Below, piece by piece: positions 19,601-26,250 of a stretch of 64,000 nt of DNA (positions are counted from its first letter, which is position 1; the number at the start of each line of letters is the position of its first letter). Origin of the DNA: Jiangella sp. DSM 45060 (GTDB lineage Bacteria; Actinomycetota; Actinomycetes; Jiangellales; Jiangellaceae); assembly GCF_900105175.1 (NCBI RefSeq), contig NZ_LT629771.1, positions 5,102,501-5,166,500 of the forward strand, in the 5' to 3' direction. The translations under genes were made by a program, and so were the position numbers. The notes under the pieces are model-generated. The model made no database searches. It was not told the DNA's origin and was given only the letters and a program-made list of their open reading frames with translations.

Positions 19601-20183
19601 CGCCGTGGTCCATCAGCTCCAGGAAGAACCGGCCGGCGCCGAAGATGTCGCGGTAGTCGGCGGCGGCCCGCAGCGCCGCGTCGTCCTGGCCGAGCCGCAG
19701 CCGCGTCTGCACCTCGCCGGACGGGCAGCCGGTCGAGCCGATCAGCCCGTCGGCGTGCGCGGCGAGCGCCTCCTTGTCCGTCCGCGGCCACTTCTGCAGC
19801 CAGCCCTCCTGGTAGGCGTCGGACGAGAGCCGGAACAGGTGGTGCAGGCCGGTGCGGTCGGCCGCCCAGATCGTCAGGTGGGTGTACGCGCCGGAGCCGG
19901 ACACGTCGTCGCGCTTCTGGTGCGGCTGGCCCCAGAGCACCCGGGCCTTGTGCCGCCGCGACTCCGGCGCGACGTAGGCCTCCATGCCGATGATCGGGGT
20001 GACGCCGGCCGCGGCGGCCTGCTGGTGGAAGTCGTAGGCGCCGTGCAGGTTGCCGTGGTCGGTCATCGCGAGGTGCGTCATGCCGTGGTCACGGGCGGCG
20101 GTGAGCAGGTCCTTGACCCGGGCGGCGCCGTCGAGCAGCGAGTACTGCGTGTGGACGTGCAGGTGGGTGAACGGTTCGGGCAC
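16656..20183 (-). CDS. dnaE: DNA polymerase III alpha subunit (DnaE1 type)
   Basis: A 1175-residue DnaE. The N-terminal PHP exonuclease domain keeps its metal ligands: HVH (H9, H11), D18, H43, E68, H102, C153 and D221/H223. The polymerase catalytic aspartates are in PDVDID (415-420). A clamp-binding motif QFDLFG is in the C-terminal third, before the OB-fold region. Length and PHP motifs fit DnaE1 rather than the shorter DnaE2/ImuC. Unusually, it starts with GTG only 12 nt after a tetR gene that has its own operator, so it may be a second, regulated DnaE1-like copy rather than the housekeeping one. It overlaps luxR by 14 bp at its 3' end. Confidence 0.9.
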   Translation of the reverse strand: MPEPFTHLHVHTQYSLLDGAARVKDLLTAARDHGMTHLAMTDHGNLHGAYDFHQQAAAAGVTPIIGMEAYVAPESRRHKARVLWGQPHQKRDDVSGSGAYTHLTIWAADRTGLHHLFRLSSDAYQEGWLQKWPRTDKEALAAHADGLIGSTGCPSGEVQTRLRLGQDDAALRAAADYRDIFGAGRFFLELMDHGVEIERRVRDGLLDLGRRLGIPPLVTNDSHYTYAHEAAAHDALLCIQTGATVSDPNRFRFDGTGYHLKSAAEMYAVDSSDAWQQGCRNTQLVAEQVDPTGWFEKRDLMPRFPVPAGYTEVTWFREQVEAGLRRRYPDGVTDEYRRQAEYEMDVIVQMGFPGYFLVVADFVMWAKEHGIAVGPGRGSAAGSLVSYAMGITDLDPLVHGLIFERFLNPERVSMPDVDIDFDERRRTEVIRYVTQKYGADKVALIGTYGTIKAKNAIKDSARVLGFPYAVGDRITKAMPADVGGKGITLSGITDPKHPRYAEAAEVRGMYENEPDVRKVVDAAKGVEGLVRQMGVHAAGVIMSSEPIVDHVPVWVRHSDGVTITQWDYPTCESLGLLKMDFLGLRNLTILDDAVALVRRGTGAGLDLLALPLDDRPTFELLGRGDTLGVFQFDGSAMRSLLRLMRPDQFEDITAVTALYRPGPMGMNSHVNYALRKNGQQDITPIHPELEAPLKEVLDLTYGLVVYQEQVQKAAQVLAGYTLGQADLLRRAMGKKKQEVLDQEFGSFHDGCRDRGYSDEAIRAVWDVLVPFAGYAYNKAHAAAYALVSYWTAYVKANHPAEYMAALLTSVRDDKDKSAVYLNECRRMGITVLTPDVNDSVADFTPRGDDTIVFGLSAVRNVGTSVVEAIVRARDEQGRFASFPDYLAKVDAAACGKRTVESLIKAGAFDALGHTRKGLAARFEPLVDTAVAVKRKEAEGQFDLFGDHGTGDGDPVAAAPSDFPDDEWDKAFLLAQEREMLGLYVSDHPLFGVQHMLAERADAAISALTGGDHPDGAVVTIGGIVSSLQRKVTKRGDAWAIATVEDLAGSIDCMVFPATYQLVAAGLTEDAIVLVKGRLDKREEVPRLVVSELTTPDLSSADAPVRLDALAAHVTPDWARRLAEVLAAHRGPTEVHLWVRGPARTRVYRLGPRVTVRPELWADLKAAVVLTPVSDR

Positions 20184-20195
20184 TCCCGCCCCCGG

Positions 20196-20771
20196 TCAGG
20201 CGTCGCCCTCGAGGTCGCGGGCGATGGCCCGCAACCCGATGGCCACCTCCCGGGCCGACGGCGCCCGCTCGGGGTCGACCAGCCACTGCTGGGTGAGCCC
20301 CGCGACCAACGCCGAGTGGACCGACCCGACCGCCCGCGTCTCCTCCGTCGGCTCGATGCCGTCGAGGCCGTGCAGCTGCGCGGCGAGGCCCGTCCGTGAC
20401 CGTTCGAGCGCGTCGGCCAGCTGCTGGCGGATCTCCGGCGACCGCTCGGCCTGGGCCATCGCCTCGACGCTGGCCACCATCAGCGCCCGCTCGGTGAGCT
20501 GGGAGTCGATCATCCGGGCCCACATCGCGACGATCCGCTCCCCCGGCGTGCCGTCGTCTTCTCCGGACGTCGCCGCCGCGCGGTCGCCCCACTCCCACAG
20601 CGACTCCAGCAGCGCGCGGTTGAGCAGCGCGTCCTTGGAGCCGTAGTGGTAGTTGATGGTGCCCAGCGGCGCGCCGGCCGCGGCGGCGATGTCGCGCGAG
20701 GTCGTGCGCGCGTAGCCGCGCTCCTCCAGGCACCGCTTGGCGGCGGTCATGAGCTGTTCGCGATGTCCCAT
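20196..20771 (-). CDS. TetR-family regulator, first gene of the tetR-dnaE operon
   Basis: A 191-residue TetR regulator. The DNA-binding part is CLEERGYARTTSRDIAAAAG then APLGTINYHYGSKDALLN. The C-terminal domain has no recognisable ligand signature. The stop is 12 nt before the dnaE GTG, so both are almost certainly on one mRNA. A double palindromic site sits just upstream of its start (20784-20828), consistent with autorepression, which would put dnaE under the same control. The inducing signal is unknown. Confidence 0.87.
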   Translation of the reverse strand: MGHREQLMTAAKRCLEERGYARTTSRDIAAAAGAPLGTINYHYGSKDALLNRALLESLWEWGDRAAATSGEDDGTPGERIVAMWARMIDSQLTERALMVASVEAMAQAERSPEIRQQLADALERSRTGLAAQLHGLDGIEPTEETRAVGSVHSALVAGLTQQWLVDPERAPSAREVAIGLRAIARDLEGDA

Positions 20772-20783
20772 GGCGGCAGCGTA

Positions 20784-20828
20784 CCGCAGATTTGAACGAG
20801 CGTTCAGAACGAACGTTCAAATCTGCGG
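20784..20828 (-). promoter_or_regulatory. Double TetR operator upstream of tetR-dnaE
   Basis: CCGCAGATTTGAACG (20784-20798) and its exact complement CGTTCAAATCTGCGG (20814-20828) frame two tandem sites: TGAACGAGCGTTCA (20793-20806) and AGAACGAACGTTCA (20806-20819). This is the GAACG-NN-CGTTC symmetry typical of TetR operators. It starts 13 bp before the tetR start codon. Confidence 0.8.
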
Positions 20829-20872
20829 GCATGACGAAGCCGCCCGCGGTGGCGGGCGGCGTGCGGGTGGAC

Positions 20873-21619
20873 TCAGCTGCGGACGACGACCACGGGGGTG
20901 CCGACCTCGGTGTGCTCCCAGAGCGCGACGGCGTCGTCGAGGTCCTGGCGGATGCAGCCGTCGGAGAGCGGCGTGCCGAGCTGCGACAGCGTCTGCACCT
21001 CGGCGCCGGTGGCGGTGGCGACCGGGAGGTCGTGGAAGCCGATGTTGGAGTTCTGGCCGCGGAAGAACCGCACCATGTACTCCATGGTCTCGGTGCCGTG
21101 CCAGCTGACGGCGTCGCGCGACTTCGAGAAGACGTCGAAGGTGCCGGTGGGCAGCTGGTCGTAGCGGCTGCCCGACACGTAGTAGGTGCGCAGCACGGTC
21201 TCGTCGGCGTCGACCAGCCAGACCACCTGCTGGGTGATGTCGAACACCACGCGGTGGCCGGAGCCGCTGCCGGCCGGGAGCGGCGCGGTGGCGACCGGTT
21301 TGACGTTCGGGTCGGCGGGCGGCGGGACGACCTTCTCCATGGCCGGCCGGGCGGTCTTCGCGGACGGGACGCGCGCGTCGCCGCGGGAGATGTCGTCGCC
21401 GTCGCGGTCGGACAGCGGAGGCAGCACGCCGGCGCTGGCCGGGACGTCCGGGCCGGTGGCGGTGCCGGCCAGCCCGAACAGGCCGGCGGTGACCGCGAAC
21501 GAGCAGCTGAGGAACGTCACCCGCACCCCGTGGATGCGGGATCGGCGACGGACGCGGGAACGCCGGCGCGGCGAGTGCCGCGTGGCCGATCGGGACGAGA
21601 CGCCGTAGCGCCCTGCCAT
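20873..21619 (-). CDS. L,D-transpeptidase (YkuD domain)
   Basis: A 248-residue secreted enzyme. An Arg-rich N terminus and a hydrophobic segment (VTFLSCSFAVTAGLFGLAG) form a signal anchor. A Pro/Ala-rich linker leads to the YkuD domain with histidine IGFHDLP and the catalytic motif PLSDGCIRQ, whose cysteine forms the acyl-enzyme. It makes 3-3 peptidoglycan cross-links or attaches partners to the wall. The ATG at 21619 has a perfect AAGGAG 6 nt upstream. It lies upstream of tetR-dnaE on the same strand, with the TetR operator between them. Confidence 0.92.
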   Translation of the reverse strand: MAGRYGVSSRSATRHSPRRRSRVRRRSRIHGVRVTFLSCSFAVTAGLFGLAGTATGPDVPASAGVLPPLSDRDGDDISRGDARVPSAKTARPAMEKVVPPPADPNVKPVATAPLPAGSGSGHRVVFDITQQVVWLVDADETVLRTYYVSGSRYDQLPTGTFDVFSKSRDAVSWHGTETMEYMVRFFRGQNSNIGFHDLPVATATGAEVQTLSQLGTPLSDGCIRQDLDDAVALWEHTEVGTPVVVVRS

Positions 21620-21716
21620 CCGCGCTCCTTCGGGTCGGTGGGTAGCCGCCAAATCAGCGTACGCCACCGCACCGTCGCTGTGGCCGCGCCCGCATGATCA
21701 TGCTCTCGGGAGCGCC

Positions 21717-21744
21717 CGGATAAACGTGACGGAGCGGACAAACG
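21717..21744 (-). promoter_or_regulatory. Direct repeat upstream of the L,D-transpeptidase gene
   Basis: On the plus strand, CGGATAAACG (21717-21726) and CGGACAAACG (21735-21744) repeat with an 18-bp period, about 100 bp before the start codon. Possibly a regulator site; unassigned. Confidence 0.4.
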
Positions 21745-21747
21745 CGA

Positions 21748-22581
21748 TCAGGACGGTTCCAGACCCGCCCACGACGCGCGGGTGGACGTGGACGCCCGGC
21801 CCTCGGGGCAGTGCTGGAGGTAGTCGCACCAGCCGCACAGCGACGACGGCCGCGCCGGGAACCGGTCGTCGCCGGTGTCGCCGGCCTTGAACGCGGCGTC
21901 GGCCGCGGCGCACTCGGCGGCGATGGCGTCGGCGCGGTCGAGGTGGCGGGTGAGGGTGCGGTCGTCGTGCTCCCACACCGCGACGCCGCCGGACGGCAGG
22001 TGGTGCAGCTCGACCCGGTGACACGGGGTGCGCAGCGTGCGGGCTGCCGCGGCGGCGTAGACGGCGAGCGCCAGCGAGCTGCGGGCGTCGTCGGTGGTGA
22101 GGACATGCCGCCCGGTCTTGTAGTCGACGATGACCAGCTCGTCGCCGCGTTGGTCGACGCGGTCGATGCGGCCGGTGAGCGACGTGCCGCCGTGGATGAG
22201 GCCGACCGTGCGCTCGACGCCGCGCGGTTCGTCGTCGGGGTCGAGCTTGCCGACGTAGCCGGTGACCATGTCGCGGGCCCGGACCCGCCAGACGTCGGCT
22301 TGGTCGGCGTCGCGGAACCCTTCAGCCGTCCAGTACTCGTCGACCATGGCGCCGGCGCGGTGCGGCGTGCGGGCGTCGCGGGGCAGCCGCCACCAGCCGG
22401 CCAGCGCGTTGTGCACCACCGCGCCGAGCGTGTTGTGGGCCCACGGCGGGCCCTTGGGCGGCGGCGGGCGGTCGAGGTAGCCGAAGCGGTAGCGCCGCGG
22501 GCAGTCGAGCCAGGTGTTCAGCCGCGTGGGCGTGGCGCCGTACAGACGCCGCGGCATGCCGTCGAGGATGGGCTGGCTCAT
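21748..22581 (-). CDS. RecB-family nuclease (PD-(D/E)XK, Cas4-like)
   Basis: A 277-residue nuclease. Core motifs are GRIDRVD, then ELVIVDYKTG (the D...YK of PD-(D/E)XK) and the QxxxY-like LALAVYAAAAA. Cysteines in CPRRYRF near the N terminus and SLCGWCDYLQHC near the C terminus match the four-cysteine Fe-S cage of AddB/Cas4-type RecB nucleases. No cas genes are nearby, so this is a stand-alone DNA repair exonuclease, not part of a CRISPR locus. It is the last gene of a four-gene operon, 34 nt after marC. Confidence 0.88.
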   Translation of the reverse strand: MSQPILDGMPRRLYGATPTRLNTWLDCPRRYRFGYLDRPPPPKGPPWAHNTLGAVVHNALAGWWRLPRDARTPHRAGAMVDEYWTAEGFRDADQADVWRVRARDMVTGYVGKLDPDDEPRGVERTVGLIHGGTSLTGRIDRVDQRGDELVIVDYKTGRHVLTTDDARSSLALAVYAAAAARTLRTPCHRVELHHLPSGGVAVWEHDDRTLTRHLDRADAIAAECAAADAAFKAGDTGDDRFPARPSSLCGWCDYLQHCPEGRASTSTRASWAGLEPS

Positions 22582-22615
22582 GGGGCCATTCTTCCGCGCG
22601 GCACCGACAGGGTCG

Positions 22616-23221
22616 TCACCCCGCGCCGTCGACGAAGGCACGGACGGAGTCGGCCACCAGCTGGACGGCGATGGCCGACAGCAGCAGACCGGCGATGCGG
22701 GTGACCAGCAGGATGCCCGACTCCTTCAGCACCCGCAGCAGCAGCACGCTGAACCGCATCGACGCCCAGATCGCCAGCAGCACCACCGCGATGCCCAGCC
22801 CCAGCGCGAGGAAGTCCCAGCCGCCGTCGGAGTCCTGCACGAACACCATCGTCGCGACGATGGCGCCCGGCCCGGCCAGCAGCGGCGTCCCGAGCGGCAC
22901 CATCGCGACGTTGCCGGCGGTCGCGGTGTCCGGCTGGTCCGCCTTCCCGGTCAGCAGTTCCAACGCGACCAGCAGCAACAGCAGCCCACCGGCGCCCTGC
23001 AGCGCTGGCAGGCTGATGTGCATGTAGTCGAGGAGGGTGCGGCCGAACAGCGCGAAGATCGTGATGACCCCGCCGGCGACGGTGACCGCCTGCCAGGCCG
23101 CCCGGGTGCGCTCGGCCGGCCGCCGGTTGCCCGTCAGCGCGAGGAACACCGGCACCGTGCCCGGCGGGTCCATGATCACGAACAGCGTCACGACGACCTC
23201 GCCGAACAACTGCCAGTTCAT
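22616..23221 (-). CDS. marC: MarC-family integral membrane protein
   Basis: A 201-residue protein with about six transmembrane helices and the family motif FVIMDPPGTVPVFLAL near the N terminus. GPGAIVATM in the middle is the second MarC landmark. MarC proteins are inner-membrane proteins of unresolved transport function; the old link to multiple antibiotic resistance is not supported. It lies between the PHP gene (33-nt gap) and the RecB-like nuclease (34-nt gap), all on one strand. Confidence 0.9.
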   Translation of the reverse strand: MNWQLFGEVVVTLFVIMDPPGTVPVFLALTGNRRPAERTRAAWQAVTVAGGVITIFALFGRTLLDYMHISLPALQGAGGLLLLLVALELLTGKADQPDTATAGNVAMVPLGTPLLAGPGAIVATMVFVQDSDGGWDFLALGLGIAVVLLAIWASMRFSVLLLRVLKESGILLVTRIAGLLLSAIAVQLVADSVRAFVDGAG

Positions 23222-23254
23222 CGGGGCTCCGCGGGCTCGTGGGACGCGACGGGC

Positions 23255-24103
23255 TCAGTGCCCGCCGGCCAGCGATCGTAGCCGCTCCCACTCCTCCGGC
23301 GCCGTCGTGTTGACACCCAGCTCGTGGTCGAGCTTGCCGGTGCCGTGGTAGTCGCTGGAGCCGGTGACGACGAGGCCGAGGTCCTGCGCCACGCGGCGCA
23401 GCGTGCGCCGGCTGGCGTCGTCGTGGTCCTGGTGGTCGACCTCGATGCCGTCGAGCCCGGCGTCGCGCAGCGCCTCGATGCCCGACGGCGTCAGCGCACG
23501 GCGGGCGCCCTCGCGGCCCCACGGGTGCGCCAGCACGCACACCCCGCCGGCGGCGTGCACCAGGTGGATCGCCTCGTCGACGGGCGGGGCGTACTTCGCC
23601 GCCCAGCCCGGCCGGCCCTGGCCGAGCCACCAGGCGAACGCCTCCTCACGGTCGCGCACGTAGCCCTTGGCGATCATCGCGTCGGCCACGTGCGGACGGC
23701 CGACGGTGGCGGCGTCGGGCGAGTGCGCCAGGATGTCGGCGACGTCCATCGGCAGTCCCGACGCGGTGAGCGCGGCGGCGATGCGGGCCAGCCGGGTGCG
23801 GCGGTCGTGCCGGACCCGGCCCAGCTCGTCGGCCAGCGGCTCGTACCCGGGGTCGACGAGGTACGCGAGCAGGTGCACGCCGTGGCCGCGCAGCTCGGTG
23901 GAGATCTCCGCGCCGGTGACCACCTCGACGCCGGTCTCGTCGCCGGCCGCGAGCGCCGCCGTCCAGCCGTCGAAGGTGTCGTGGTCGGTCAGCGCGACGA
24001 CGTCGAGGCCGACCTCCTTGGCCCGCCGGACCAGGTGTTCCGGCCGGTCGGTGCCGTCGGAGACGCTGCTGTGGGTGTGCAGATCGATGCGCAACCGGGG
24101 CAC
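23255..24103 (-). CDS. PHP-domain phosphoesterase (YciV/RNase AM-like)
   Basis: A 282-residue PHP protein. Metal-binding motifs run DLHTHSSVSDGT at the N terminus, LTDHDTFDGW, GAEIST, VLAHPWGRE and GSSDYHGTGK, all intact. Enzymes of this group act as 5'-3' exoribonucleases or as nucleoside-3',5'-bisphosphate phosphatases; the sequence alone does not decide between them. The GTG at 24103 places the first metal motif eight residues in, as usual. It is 31 nt after the DUF6758 gene and upstream of marC, in one operon. Confidence 0.88.
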   Translation of the reverse strand: MPRLRIDLHTHSSVSDGTDRPEHLVRRAKEVGLDVVALTDHDTFDGWTAALAAGDETGVEVVTGAEISTELRGHGVHLLAYLVDPGYEPLADELGRVRHDRRTRLARIAAALTASGLPMDVADILAHSPDAATVGRPHVADAMIAKGYVRDREEAFAWWLGQGRPGWAAKYAPPVDEAIHLVHAAGGVCVLAHPWGREGARRALTPSGIEALRDAGLDGIEVDHQDHDDASRRTLRRVAQDLGLVVTGSSDYHGTGKLDHELGVNTTAPEEWERLRSLAGGH

Positions 24104-24134
24104 CCTCGATGTGATCGCTGGACGTCCGATGACC

Positions 24135-24776
24135 TCACTGATCGTAGCCGGGTGTCAGCCACGGCGGGGGCGTTCCGTAGGGCAGCAGGTCCGCCTCGTG
24201 GCCGAGATCACGTAGATCGACCACCTCGACGTCCTCCAGCAGCAGCACACCGGCGGTCTGCGGGTACAGGATCGCCCACAGCCAGCTGCCACCCCAGTGA
24301 CCTGCGTAGACGGCGCGGTCGGCGGGCCCTTCGACGAACCACAGCGGCACCGTGCGCCCTTGCACGAGCACCTTGGCCCGCGGCTCACCCTCGACCGCCT
24401 TCCCCGGGTCGACGCCCTCGAGCCCGGCCAGCCCTGCCCCGAGCCCGACGCCCTGCTCCTCGGCGACGAGCAGGAAGTCGCCCGGGCCGCCCAGCGGGTT
24501 CGGCCCGCTGATGCCGACGCCGCACGCCCGCACCCCACCGGCGTCGTCACCGGCATGGATCACCGCGCCGACGACCCAGCCGCGCGGCAGCGGCCACGGC
24601 AGCCACATCGGCACGTGGGAGTCGCGGGCCAGCTGGTGCACCAGCGGCGCACTGGGCGTCGTGACCGGCGCCAGCGGGTACACCTCGCCGTGCAGGTCGC
24701 AGAGCCAGCGGCTGGACCACGCGCCGGGCGGGCGCGCCGCCGCGCCGCATCGTGGACAGGTTCGTTCACCTCTCAC
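24135..24776 (-). CDS. DUF6758-type protein with N-terminal zinc ribbon
   Basis: A 213-residue soluble protein. The N terminus CPRCGAAARPPGAW followed by WLCDLHGE looks like a zinc ribbon. The rest is a mixed alpha/beta domain with GISGPNPLGGPGDFLLVAEE and GHWGGSWLWAILYPQ, resembling the uncharacterised actinobacterial DUF6758 family that sits beside PHP and MarC genes. No catalytic residues are evident. It is the first gene of the operon, and the mobile elements lie immediately upstream. The GTG start at 24776 is the only in-frame choice before the first cysteine. Confidence 0.65.
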   Translation of the reverse strand: MRGERTCPRCGAAARPPGAWSSRWLCDLHGEVYPLAPVTTPSAPLVHQLARDSHVPMWLPWPLPRGWVVGAVIHAGDDAGGVRACGVGISGPNPLGGPGDFLLVAEEQGVGLGAGLAGLEGVDPGKAVEGEPRAKVLVQGRTVPLWFVEGPADRAVYAGHWGGSWLWAILYPQTAGVLLLEDVEVVDLRDLGHEADLLPYGTPPPWLTPGYDQ

Positions 24777-25035
24777 CCGACCGACGCTGACGCCTCAACG
24801 CCCGCTCCGTCAAGCACCTCCCGCCAACGCGTGGGTCCGCCTGGACCGGAATGATCAGGTTCGCCGGGGATCTGCACTGTGCACGGAAGGATTGGGCACG
24901 CCTCGGCCGCCGCCGTGCCACCCCGCCCCGCCCCGCCCACGAGTCGGAGCCGGTACCGGGCGGCCGGCGGCCGGCGGCCGGCGGCCGGCGGCCGGCGGCG
25001 AACCGTGCACTGGTGCGGCTGTGCCCAGTCTTCCC
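24777..25035. other. Non-coding stretch upstream of the mobile elements
   Basis: I see no supported gene. It holds the GGCCGGC-type tandem repeat and GC-rich unique sequence, and presumably the promoter of the DUF6758 operon, for which no clear -35/-10 pair is visible. Confidence 0.4.
24961..25000. repeat. 7-bp tandem repeat (CGGCCGG)
   Basis: Five perfect tandem copies of CGGCCGG followed by CGGCG. A low-complexity microsatellite, not CRISPR: there are no spacers. Confidence 0.9.
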
Positions 25036-25176
25036 CCGTCCCCCTGATAGCTGCCAGTTCTTAGGCCGCGTGCGCGCGGGTCAAGTCCAAGCCCCCGACC
25101 ACAGCGAACGCCGACCACAAGGGCGCGGACTTGAGGCGCGCGTGCGCGGCTAAGAGAATGGGCAGCAGGGGGACGG
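25036..25176. mobile_element. 141-bp palindromic MITE-like element
   Basis: The ends CCGTCCCCCTG (25036-25046) and CAGGGGGACGG (25166-25176) are exact complements. Pairing continues with small gaps inward for about 50 bp, through CTTAG and CAAGTCC (25083-25089) against GGACTTG (25128-25134). The centre (25090-25127) is unpaired. It is too short to code and ends 5 bp before the IS element. Either a MITE or a large REP-type structure. Confidence 0.65.
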
Positions 25177-25222
25177 CCCACTAGGGAGTGTCTGACGGAT
25201 CTTGGTCTTTGTTCGGTCCAAG

Positions 25223-25648
25223 ATGCTGGGTGTGGTTGAGCGGCGGGTGTTGTCGGATGAGGCGTGGTCGTGGTTGGAGCCGCGGCTGCCGGACCGGACG
25301 CCTCGGCGGGGTGGGCGGTGGCGTGATCACCGGCAGGTGATCGAGGCGATCGCGTGGAAGTTCCGGACCGGGGCAGCGTGGCGGGAGATCCCGCAGGGGC
25401 GGTTCGGGCCGTGGCAGACCGCGTATGAGCGGCTCAATCGGTGGAGTTCGGATGGCACGTGGGCGCGGTTGCTGGCCGCGGCGCAGGCCGATGCTGATGC
25501 TCGGGGCGAGTTGGATTGGCTGGTCGCGGTGGACTCCTCGCTGGTGCGGGTGCACCAGCACGGGGCGTCGGCTCGGCGTGTGGGTGGCAACGCCGCGACC
25601 GTGTCCGGGCCCGCACCGGCGCCGGACGCGGGGGGCAGGACCGAATGA
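25223..25648 (+). CDS. IS5-family transposase, upstream frame (ORF A)
   Basis: A 141-residue frame with the DUF4096-type N-terminal domain of IS5 transposases: LSDEAWSWLEPRLP, then KFRTGAAWREIPQGRFGPW and the first catalytic aspartate in LVAVDSSLVRVHQHG. It stops at 25648. The catalytic domain continues in a different frame, so the active enzyme needs a frameshift. A run of six G (25630-25635) just before the stop is a plausible slippage site. The ATG at 25223 is the likely start; a TTG seven codons earlier is possible. Confidence 0.85.
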   Translation: MLGVVERRVLSDEAWSWLEPRLPDRTPRRGGRWRDHRQVIEAIAWKFRTGAAWREIPQGRFGPWQTAYERLNRWSSDGTWARLLAAAQADADARGELDWLVAVDSSLVRVHQHGASARRVGGNAATVSGPAPAPDAGGRTE

Positions 25649-26186
25649 CAGGTGTTCGCGTGGCGATCACCCCGTCGCCGCGGTGGTGGCCGAGCCGGCC
25701 GATCATGCGATCGGCCGGTCCCGGGGCGGGCTGACCACCAAGATCCATGCACTCGTCGACGGGCGGGGCCGGCCGCTGGTGCTGCACCTGACGGCGGGCA
25801 ACGTCAACGACACCACCCAGTTCCCGCAGCTCATGGCCGGATTACGGGTGGCCAGGCCCGCAGGCGGGCGGCCACGCACCCGGCCGGACTACGTGCTGGC
25901 CGACAAGGGCTACAGCTCGCGCGCGAACCGGGAACTGCTCCGTCGCCGCAACATCGCCCACACCATTCCAGAACCGGCCGATCAGCAGGCCAACCGACGC
26001 CGCCGCGGCTCAGCCGGCGGGCGCCCGGTCGGGTTCGACAAGACCCTCTACCGGCGACGCAACGTCGTCGAACGCGGCTTCTGCCAGCTCAAACACTGGC
26101 GCGGCCTGGCCAGTCGCTACGACAAGCACGCCCGCAACTACCTTGGTGCACTCCACCTCGCCGCGCTACTCACCTGGCTCCCATGA
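25635..26186 (+). CDS. IS5-family transposase, downstream frame (ORF B)
   Basis: This frame carries the rest of the DDE transposase: EPADHAIGRSRGGLTTKIHAL, the second aspartate in YVLADKGYSSRAN, and the catalytic glutamate in RRRNVVERGFCQLKHW. It has no own start at the right place. It is in the +1 (equivalently -2) frame relative to ORF A, so expression would need a +1 slip near the G6 tract, or else a one-base change has inactivated the element. The stop codon lies inside the right inverted repeat. The first codons given are approximate. Confidence 0.75.
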   Translation, partial: AGPNDRCSRGDHPVAAVVAEPADHAIGRSRGGLTTKIHALVDGRGRPLVLHLTAGNVNDTTQFPQLMAGLRVARPAGGRPRTRPDYVLADKGYSSRANRELLRRRNIAHTIPEPADQQANRRRRGSAGGRPVGFDKTLYRRRNVVERGFCQLKHWRGLASRYDKHARNYLGALHLAALLTWLP

Positions 26187-26250
26187 TCCGTCAGACACTC
26201 CCTAGCGCCCAGCGGCGAACTGGAGCCAAGCGGCACACCAGGCAGCGCCC

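Larger units (their letters stand above)
25181..26205 (+). mobile_element. IS5-family (IS427-group-like) insertion sequence
   Basis: An approximately 1.02-kb element with perfect 21-bp terminal inverted repeats at 25181-25201 and 26185-26205, starting CTAGGGAGTGTCTGACG. If TA is the target duplication, the element proper is 25184-26202. It carries a transposase split over two frames. It sits between the DUF6758 gene and the histidine phosphatase gene, inside an otherwise ordinary chromosomal neighbourhood. Confidence 0.9.

Noticed and set aside
21620-21747. c-di-AMP (ydaO) riboswitch before the L,D-transpeptidase
   Set aside because: Such riboswitches often precede cell-wall genes in actinobacteria, but the region is short and lacks the conserved cores; only a direct repeat is present.
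21748-22581. Cas4 belonging to a CRISPR system
   Set aside because: It has the Fe-S and RecB nuclease motifs, but no array or other cas gene is in the window; a stand-alone RecB-like nuclease is more likely.
24961-25000. CGGCCGG repeats as a possible CRISPR array
   Set aside because: The units are contiguous with no spacers and no cas genes are near.
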